Source: Selaginella moellendorffii (taxonomy: Eukaryota; Streptophyta; Lycopodiopsida; Selaginellales; Selaginellaceae). From it: 64,000 bases of DNA. Both the position numbers and the translations under genes were made by a program. Shown one piece after another: positions 55,874 to 64,000 of the stretch (positions are counted from its first letter, which is position 1; each line of letters starts with the position of its first letter). Under the pieces are notes generated by a model. The model ran no database searches. It worked only from the letters and a program-made list of their open reading frames with translations, and was not told the origin of the DNA. The stretch lies in the NCBI RefSeq assembly GCF_000143415.4, contig NW_003314276.1:171784-235783 (forward strand), in the 5' to 3' direction.

Positions 55874-55927
55874 GTCAGGAATCCAGCGAGATTCAGGAAT
55901 GTGGTATAAATTGGGGGATTCCTGACA
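55874..55927 (-). repeat. Family F 5' LTR, last 54 bp
   Basis: Resumes the LTR cut at 48088 (GTCAGGAATCCAGCGAGAT, matching 42909) and ends CCTGACA, followed by the GTAAG duplication. Confidence 0.9.
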
Positions 55928-56219
55928 GTAAGCTATCATCCAGCATTATTGAGGGACTAATCTCAATATGCGAGGGTTCTTTTCAAGCCAGTGCAAGACA
56001 GAGCAAAAGAGAACTAAAAAGCCAGGCCATGTATACTTGGATAAATAGACACTTAGGAATTCCATCCTTATGCTCATCCGGCCAAGTACAAATGCAAAGT
56101 CCAATTTACTAACACTTGAACCAGCAATACCGACATTCTGCCATCATGGCAAAAAGAAAAGAGTGTCTGTAAGTACTGGCTAACAAGTAACTTTTGATAC
56201 CTAAAGTCACATTTGCAAC
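55928..56219 (-). mobile_element. Family B LTR piece, right part
   Basis: Continues 42499-42575 (GTAAGCTATCATCCAGCATTATTGAGGGACTA) to the LTR terminus CACATTTGCAACA at about 56219. Followed directly by reversed gag. Confidence 0.8.
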
Positions 56220-56793
56220 ACCTCCTTACACTCCAAGTACTGCTTCAGCTTAAATTTCAAAATCTCATTGCGAGAAAGTGAACTCAAACCCTCTAGGAAA
56301 TAACTTCGAGCATTTTCATCACTCATATTTGCAATCATAATGTGCTTCTGAGCAAACACATTAATATAATGCATAAAGTCCCCTTGCCGCTTTAACCACT
56401 GCAGCTCCACGAGAAGTCTCAAACTAAGATCATCTAGCAAGTATTTCTTACGGATATGAGACCGCATCTTGGTCCAACTGCTAGTCTGCCCTTTTTCAGC
56501 ACACACCTGGCACCACTAAGTTTTGGCATGATTGGAGAGAAAGGATTGCACTCACACAACTTTCATACAATGAAGAGAGTGTCTGTAAAAACTGGTTGAC
56601 AAGTATTTATGATACCTGAAGTCACATTCATGACATTAGGCCACCAATATGTCATAATCATGCCAGACACCATCTAACACCATTTTATGTGTAGGTGCTA
56701 GATATGGGGAGTTGGTTCTCGTGGGATTGTACCAAACCCTTGTTTCTTAGTCCAATAGGCTTGGAGTTTGGCTCTAAATTTAGGTATGCTATA
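56220..56793. pseudogene. Scrambled family B pieces
   Basis: 56220-56570 is family B gag on the minus strand (CAEKGQTSSWTKMRSHIRKK, LEGLSSLSRNEILKF). 56571-56636 repeats the LTR terminus (AAGTCACATTCATGACA). 56637-56793 is the other LTR end, now in plus orientation, leading into the plus-strand element. The order points to several rearrangements. Confidence 0.7.
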
Positions 56794-59700
56794 TTTGATA
56801 TCAGAGGAATTATCTTAGCGATTTCGATCCAGATTTTCTAACTCAAATTGCATATGCAAAGACTTTTCTACTAGATCCGAAGCAATCTGTAGGATTAGTT
56901 GGATTGCACCATTCGGTAAGAACATTATATGTATATTCAGTTACTGATAGAGGCATGAATGTAGCTAGCAGGATGGTGAAAAGGAACCGTGCTGATGACC
57001 CTGAAACCTCTAGACAAGCGAATCAAGAGGAGGAAACTCCTGCCAGAGATGCTACGGAAGAGGTTGAGGTTGAGTCAAAAAAGGAAGAGCCAGATGCTAC
57101 TGCACTGTAGCATATGGCTCAAGAAGTTGAGATTGAGACTGGACCCTCGTTTCATAGTGCAACAAGCTTAGAGTTTAGCTCCAAATTTAAGTGCACTATA
57201 TTTGGTATCAGAGGACTTCTCTTAGCAATTCATAACAAACTTTTGTCAAATTTTCTACCTCAAGTTGCATATGCAAAGACTTTTTTAGAAGATCCAAAGT
57301 GACTTGTGTAGGATTAGTGGGATTGCACAATTCAGTAAGAACATTGTATGCATGTTCAATTACTGATAGAGGCATGCATGTAGCTAGCAAAATGGTGAAA
57401 AGAAACCATGTTGATGATGTTGAAACCTCTAGATGGGTGAATCAAGAAGAAGAAACTCCTACTAGAAATGCTGCAAAAGAGGCTAAGGCTGAGTCAGAAG
57501 AGGTAGAGCTAGATGCTTCAGCAATGCAACATATGGCTCTGGAAGTCGAGATCAAGAATTTGCAAGGGGAAGTTTGCAAATTGAAGGAGGAGAACAAAAA
57601 GAGGAAGAAACAAGTGGAGGCAGCTAAACTAGCTAAACCTACGCAACCAAACTCTGAAGACAGTTCTGAGGACAATGAAGTTCTACAATTGCCCCTGGTT
57701 GCACGAGTTTCAAAGTACAAGCCTCCAAAACCACCCAATTTCAGAGGCATGCGGGACTATCAGGTTGTGGAAGATTGGGTCTACGATATAGAAAACTATT
57801 TCATAGTAGCAAATGTAGATGATCGTATGAAAGTTGTATATGTGTAATCCTTTCTCACCAATCATTCCAAAATTTAGTGGCACCAGGTGTGTGCTGAAAA
57901 AGGGCAGACTAGCAGTTGGACCAAGATGTGGTCTTGTATTCGTAAGGAATACTTGCCAGATGATCTTGGTCTAAGACTTCATGTGGAGCTACAGTAGTTA
58001 AAGTAGTGAGAAGACCTTATGCATTACATTAATGCATTTGCTTAAAAGTGCATTATGATTGCAAATATGAATGACGAAGATGCTTGAAGTTATTTCCTGG
58101 AAGGTTTAAGTTCACTTTCTTGTTATGAGATTTTGAAGTTTAGGCCGAAGATGTACCTGGAGTATAAGGAGGTAACACAACAAGTTGCCTTTAGTCACTC
58201 ACTCATGGAACAATATCTGCAGCCATATGCTAATACCTTGGACATGAATAAAAATTCTGGGAATAAATAAGGTGATCAGAAACAAAGGGTGGAAGGAAAG
58301 TTCCACCCTAAGTGCTCACAAGCAATAGTTAACAAAGGTGGTGCTTGATGACCACAAGCAGCTTCTTCTAGTCCTAGGCCCTCTATTCCTCCTACTAATG
58401 GGTACAAGCAGTAGCAACCTACAAAACTTGCTCCTAGCGGAATGGGTACTGTGGGTCATTGCTTCCACTGTGGAGAGTCAGGACATAAGTCCTCGGAATG
58501 TCCCAAAAGGCATAAGACAAAATCTCATGTTACTGTGATGAGGAAAGATGATGGTGATGAAGCTGAAGAGGTTGATGAGTTGGTCAATGTAGACTATGAG
58601 GAAGAGGAGGTGAGTTACTTTCATTACTTTTTTCAAGCTTTTCTTGCAATCAATGCAAACACTAATCCGTTGATGTATCTAGTAGGCTTTGTCCCCAAAC
58701 ACAAAATCTGAGTGATGATTAACATAGGAGCTACATATAGCGTGATCCGAAGACTTAGTTAAGTTCTTAGGATTGAAAGCTAAACATATGTCGCTCATAC
58801 ACTTCCGGTTTGCAAAAGTTAGGTAAGTAGCCAAAAAATTTATGAGTGATGTTCCAATAAAAGTATCCAAGTGGAAAGAAATAGTGGACTCGATAGTGTT
58901 GAAGATACCAGATTTTCATATGGTGTTTGGTATGGATTTCTTCAAAAAATATATTAAAGGGATTTATAGTGCTGGCCATCATATTGAAGTCAAAAGAACG
59001 TCCAATTGTGTCCTTCCTATTGCAAAAGTGCTTCTCAAAAGATTGGGATGCTAAATTCCTGATTGTGAGAGCCACTCAAAAAGAGTAGTTAAGAAGGGAT
59101 GTGGGACCTTTTAGGGTTCAAGTAATGGAAGCTAAGGGTGTTGGTGACTCAGTTCGAATCAGCAACAAGCTTGATCCTGTACCAAAGAAGATATTGGAGT
59201 TGTTGGCGAGGAATTAAGATATCTTCCCAAAGGATTTGCCATCAGGGCTACCTCCTAGCCATGAGGTTGATTATCGGATTGAGGTTATTCCAGGTTTTAA
59301 ACCACCTACAAAAGCTCTGTATCATTTAAACATCAAAGAAATGGCTGAACTCAAGAAGCAACTCATGGAGCTTCTTAACAAAGGTCATATCTGACCAAGC
59401 AAATCACTTTATAAAGTGCCGATCCTTTTTGTTATGAAAAAGGATAGAACTATGAGGATGTGTATCAACTATCAGGCACTTAACAAAATCATGGTCAAAA
59501 AAGGTTATCCTTTGCCTTATATTAATGCCTTGTTTGACCAACTCTTAAAGGCTAAGCATTTTATGTAACTTCATTTGTAGTCTCGATATCATCAAATACA
59601 GGTGGCAGATCAAGATGTGGAGAAGAGAGCCTTTAAAACTCAATACAGATCTTATAAGTTCCTCGTTATGCCATTTGTGTTATGCAATGCTCAAACAATA

Positions 59701-62040
59701 TTTAGCACTATGATAGATGGAATATTTTGAGATTATTTGGACACATTTGTTGTCCTATATATCGATGATGTTCTAGTCTTTAGTGAAACATTAGAGGATC
59801 ATTTCAAACACTTGAAGCTGATGTTTCAGAAATTGCATGAACACAAATTGTATGCTAAGAATGTAAGTGTGCTTTTGGACAATTGTGCGTGAATTTTCTT
59901 GGACATATAGTTGGTGGTGGCATAATTGAGGTGGATCCAAAGAAGGTACAAGCAGTGAAGTCCTAGGAATTCCTAACCACTATATCAGATATTTGTTCTT
60001 TTCCTGATTTGCCAAGATACTATCACAAGTTTGTCCGCAATTTTGCATGAATTCCTCTTTCATTGACTAAGTTAACAAAGAGTAGTATACCGTTTCATTG
60101 GACACTAGCTTATCAACGTGCTTTTGTACAGCTGAAGGAAATCTTAACTACAATCCTGTTCTCAAGATCCTAAATCCTGATAAACCCTTTGAAGTGCATT
60201 GTGATGCATTTGGCTACGCTATAGGTGCTGTATTACAGTAAGATTGTGGCAATGCAGTTGGTGTTATGCTAAGGCAACATGGTTGTCCTATTGCGTTCTA
60301 TTCTAAGAAATTGGATGAAACCCAATAAAAATGCCCAATACACGAGAAAGAGATGTTTGTTATAGTGTCAATGTTGGAACACTAGAAACATTATTCGGGT
60401 GGACAATCCAAGGATAGTAAGATATGAGCTACTTTGCTATATAGTCAAAGCTTATGCTGAAGTAGGTTTGTTGGCAAGATAAGCTTGCTAGATTCGATAT
60501 TGAAATCATATATAAACCTGGTAAAGATAATATTGTTTTGGATTCCGAGCAATATCGGCAATCAATTTGGACTGGTTGAAGGACATTCGGGCTTTGTATG
60601 GAAGTGATCCATTTGTGAAGGCAATCTTGTACCATGCAGAGTTGTCGAAGCAAAACCCAGTAGTGAAGCAGCGAAAGTTGCTAGCCACACCAATATGAAG
60701 CTTCACTTCTTAATTCAAGATAGGTTTATTTTCTATAAACAAGAAAGGTTGTATCTTCCCTCTAAGGATTTATAGCAATTGTTCCTGTGGGAACATCATG
60801 ATGTTCTAGCAACAGGACATGGTGGAAAGTGCAAGACTCTTGCTTCATTGAAAAAGGGGTTTTTCTGGTTTGGTATGGAAGGTGATATAGCAGATTATGT
60901 CCATTCCTATCCTATATGCTAGTAATGTAAGCACAGAACTGAGAAGTAGGCTGGAAAGTTGCAGTGCATTCTAGCACTGGCATGGCCATTTTAGAGTGTG
61001 ACTTGACTTTATCACTTGCTTGCCAAAGTCTAAGGGTTATGATACTTTAATGGTGGTTGTGGATTGGTTGTTGAAGATTGCACACTTCATTCTAACTATG
61101 GAAATAGTGAATGTGAAACAAGCATCAAAGCTCTTTTTCCATGAAGTAATGTGAGTTTTGTGGTCTTTCCGAAGAGATGATCTCAGATAGAGATTTGAGA
61201 TTTACAAGAAAGTTTTGGGGCACACTATTCCAGTTGTTCGGTACCAAGTTGAAGTTTAGTATAGCTTATCATCCTTAAATTGATGGGCAAACCAAACGTA
61301 TGAATGCTCAAATTGAGGATTATCTATGGTACTACGTTATGGTGGACCAACACGACTGAGTTGAGCATTTGCACACAATAAAAATCTATTATAACAACAC
61401 ATTTCACAGTGCTATTGGCTGTTCTCCATGGGAAATGCTGCAAAGGAATGCTCATGGGGTGCCTCAACAAATTGTTGTACCAAAACCAATGTCCAAAGTG
61501 TTGGTCCCAGCTATTGAGACTTATGTAGAGCAACTATGCCAATATTGGTCTAGAGCTTTTGAGGTGATGTGCAAAGCTCATGATAGGTATTGACATAATA
61601 AGGATCAACATCATTGGGATGTATGCTATCAAGTGGGAGATCAGGTATGGCTATTTTCCTGAAACTTCAATGTAAATGGATCTTTATCTCAACAGCTGTT
61701 ACCAAGATATGTCGGGCCCTATAAGATTTTGAAATGAATTGGTGATGTATCCTATCGGTTGGATCTTCCTGCAAACATGTCTAATGTTCATAACGTATTT
61801 CATACCAATTTATTGGCTCTTTACATTATGGATGTTGCATGTCACAGGGAGATTCGTCCACCACCAGATGTTGTGGATGGTGAATTTGAATATGAAGTTG
61901 AAACTATTTTGGATTCTTGGTTTTGGAGACAAGCTCGTGTGAAGGAATATCTTGTTAAGTGGAAAGTTTACCCGACTTGTGAATCAACTTGGGAACCTCT
62001 TAAGAATCTCTCGTGAGCTTGTCACGATGTATGAGAATCG
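56794..62040 (+). pseudogene. Family B gag-pol, plus-strand decayed copy
   Basis: Homologous along its length to the element at 9764-14530 but with many stops and frameshifts. The LTR end, PBS (TTTGATATCAGAG near 56793) and gag start (MNVASRMVKRNRADD at 56956) are followed by a second LTR end, PBS (TTTGGTATCAGAG near 57200) and gag start (MHVASKMVKRNHVDD at 57371), a tandem duplication of ~410 bp. Then: CCHC (CFHCGESGHKSSECP, ~58457), RT (YIDDVL, ~59758), RNase H, integrase (~60780-61700) and chromodomain (EYLVKWKVYP, STWEPLKNL, to ~62020). It serves as an outgroup showing the ancestral codons at three of the five stops of the other copy. Confidence 0.88.
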
Positions 62041-62548
62041 TAATAAAGCCTAGCTTTTGTAAATCTTGTAATAAATCTTGCAAATCAATAAAGTAATATA
62101 TTTTTATAAATCAAAAGTTTTGTTTCTTTCATTCATTAGTACTTAGGTTAGTTCTGGTAGGTTGACTTTGACACTTTGATGCATGGGTTCAATCCATAAC
62201 CATGGGGATAACTATTATAGACTGATCACAAGTCCCCACCTCTCTCTCAATGACTCATTTTTTAAAAGGGCATGGTCATATAGACAACTTAATCTACTAG
62301 TTTATAATAGTTGTCTAAATCTTCCCGATGGGGTTGATTTCTTGCTCAGGGGAATTTGGGCCTTTGGCCTTCTCTTATGTCCCTACGGGTAGGGATGTAT
62401 TATTCCTTTGTAAGCTAAGTGGTACTAAGAGCAGCAAGGGTGGCTAACTTCTGTATTCATTTCCTTATTGATGATGGCTGGAGGGTGTCTGAGCCTTAAT
62501 GTTTTTTGATATAGAGGAGAGGTAGTTTCATAACTCATTTAAATCAAT
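62041..62548 (+). other. 3' untranslated region of the family B copy
   Basis: Matches the reverse of 9263-9770. It is cut at 62548 by a family A LTR, so the PPT and 3' LTR are not seen. Confidence 0.75.
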
Positions 62549-63593
62549 TGTAAGCCACAAATTTTTCCTTTCCAATTTGCCAGCTTACCTTGTTTATTTG
62601 ACCAACACCGCCTTAGCTTTAGCAAAGTTCCTTTGCCAAAGTTCCCACCTATTGTACCATCTCCTACTTGATCCTACTTGGTTTCAGCTACTCACGAGCA
62701 ATAGAGCGTTAATCATCCATCCATAGATTCCCAAATCTCTTCCAATCCCCATTCCCAGGTTAGACTAGACTTAAGGTTTGGCTACACTTCTTGCAAGCAC
62801 AACTAGCAAAGCACACCAAGCCTCTAGATTCTTAACATCTCTTAGTACAACAAGACTTGATCATGGGACCCTCTAACTCTCAAGCCTTGGGTGCAACACT
62901 TACTTCTGGACGTTGGGGCAAAACACCATGGCCTAACGGCCTGGTATGGGTAACGGCCTAGTATGGGTACCTCTACCCCACTACTTCCATCCCGAAGGGA
63001 AGGCCTAAGCCCCTAGGAAGGGCAAAGACCAATGAGTTGCAAGGTACTCAAGTGGGGCACCACTCCACGTAAGCTGGGAGCACTGCAGTCAGTTTCCCTT
63101 CTGCAAGTGGGAGCTACCTTTGAGCACTTCCTTGGGTGGCCCCTCTGACACCACCCGAGTCCATGCTCACTCCCCCTCGGCCCCAATCTCAACATCAAGT
63201 TAATTTGGAAGCACCACTGCAGAGTTTCTTCAAGACTAGTTCCCCTACAGCTCCTGCCCCCCCCCCCCCCCCCCCCCAGGAGACACATGCTTTGGGCTTT
63301 CACCCCTCAACCTATATTAGTACTCGGACTCGGTCTCAGACCCAATCTCAAATCTTGGACTTTGTCTTGAACTCAGTCTCGAACTCGGTCTCAAAATTGG
63401 TCTCGAACTCGGTCTCAAAGTCGGTCTCAAAGTCGGCCTCGGACTCAATCCTAGACTCTATCTTGAACTTGGTCTCAGAGTTGGTCTTGGACTCGATCTC
63501 AAACTCAGTCCTATCCAATGAACTCTTTATCATTGCGGTCGTGCTTTCACTGATCCTTTAGCTTATGACACCTCGGAAAATTGGTTCCTTAGA
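62549..63593 (-). repeat. Family A 3' LTR, complete (1045 bp)
   Basis: Plus-strand ends TGTAAGCCACAAATTTTTCC and GGTTCCTTAGA (the last CA has become GA). Contains a run of about 21 C near 63250-63279, the CTTTGGGCTTTCACCCC module, and a CTCGGACTCGGTCTC array (63321-63510). The five bases before it are TCAAT; the matching duplication lies outside the window. Confidence 0.88.
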
Positions 63594-64000
63594 ACTCCAC
63601 CACCCATAGAAGAAGTTCAAAGCTTATATCGAACATCTTTTGTTAATCCTATGACTTGTTCACCATGTCTCCAGAGGCATCCCCCTACTTAGCAATATGT
63701 CTAAGTTAGCTTCCCTAGCCAAGAGCCCATGACAACGGAATATAGGTGTCCCTATACCCCTCACCTCACCACACCTTAGTATGGGGTTGGGACTTAAACC
63801 CAACTTTGCTTAACTAAGGGGTTGGGATTAGAACCCAACCTCCGTAGAATACATTTACAGATTCGACATCCCCGTGGGGAGTCGAGCATAGTTCCCTATG
63901 CCTGGTCAACTTTGCTAAATCATGCTAATTAGCTTACCTTCGATGCACCTTTGGGTCCTACCATATGCCATTGCTCAACTTCACAAATTGATACCTTTAT
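63594..64000 (-). mobile_element. Family A internal 3' region, runs off window
   Basis: Aligns with 447-850 (CATGTCTCCAG, GGGGTTGGGACTTAAACCC, CCCTATGCCTGGTCAAC, CCATTGCTCAACTTCACAAATT). The coding part would lie beyond 64000. Confidence 0.8.

Larger units (their letters stand above)
42576..55927 (-). mobile_element. Family F chromovirus, split by a nested element
   Basis: Minus-strand element with LTRs 42576-42962 (387 bp) and 47756-48088 plus 55874-55927 (333 + 54 = 387 bp once the nested element is removed). GTAAG occurs just before the left end (42571-42575) and just after the right end (55928-55932): a clear 5 bp target duplication. Minus-strand LTR ends are TGTCAGGAATCC and GTCTTGACA. 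The PPT (GAGGAGGGGGTGC) and a PBS starting TTTGATTCAGATTG, not initiator Met, are next to the LTRs. Confidence 0.92.

Noticed and set aside
1-64000. tRNA, rRNA or organelle genes
   Set aside because: I looked for tRNA-like cloverleaf blocks and conserved rRNA stretches and saw none; the TGGTATCAGAG sites are primer binding sites, not tRNA genes.

Overview
The window reads as nuclear DNA of a plant, most likely a lycophyte of the genus Selaginella (S. moellendorffii is my best guess). The evidence is two intact, densely split genes with 41-86 nt GT-AG introns (mostly 46-57 nt), surrounded by nested chromodomain Ty3/gypsy (chromovirus) LTR elements and Helitron remains. The species is inferred from intron size and element types; I could not search for it.

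Layout. 1-7.9 kb: three pieces of one chromovirus family (here family A) in alternating orientation. 8.2-15.6 kb: a complete family B chromovirus on the minus strand, with 0.92 kb LTRs, PBS, PPT and one gag-pol frame broken only by five nonsense codons. 15.6-19.0 kb: decayed Helitron rep/helicase sequence, partly an inverted duplication. 20.3-28.4 kb: the only clear host genes, both on the plus strand: a 19-exon coiled-coil protein of about 1220 aa and a 12-exon WD40 protein of about 805 aa. 29.0-30.5 kb: an inverted, broken copy of part of a gene that lies at 36-42 kb. 30.5-42.5 kb: a family A fragment whose gag is split by a 10.8 kb DNA transposon (31357-42162) with 24-bp terminal inverted repeats and a CTTG target duplication. 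42.5-56.2 kb: a four-level nest: a family B LTR piece holds a third chromovirus (family F, TSD GTAAG), whose right LTR holds a 7.8 kb LTR element without recognisable genes (family D, LARD-like, TSD TGCAG). 56.2-62.5 kb: a heavily decayed plus-strand family B element. 62.5-64 kb: the left end of another minus-strand family A element.

The most unusual object is the 10.8 kb transposon. It has two divergent genes: a transposase-like protein with a DUF7869-type core (ENKN ... GHTHEDVD) and a multi-exon protein combining a ParB-like segment (VSGQHSSLAM), a long acidic/low-complexity middle and an FCP1/NIF-like HAD domain. More than 20 copies of a 22-bp palindrome (half-site ATGGCRTGWGG) are scattered through it, several sitting inside its 38-54 nt introns, others inside exons and in both flanks of the genes. 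A ParB-like protein together with dispersed palindromes suggests a self-recognition (parS-like) system; this link is inference.

Other cross-cutting signals: family A carries two short spliceosomal-type introns in its integrase region, kept in two independent copies; nonsense codons in the chromoviruses are C-to-T changes in CG or CHG context, as expected from decay of methylated DNA; and a G-run module next to GGTGAAAGCCCAAAGC is shared by the LTRs of families A, B and D.
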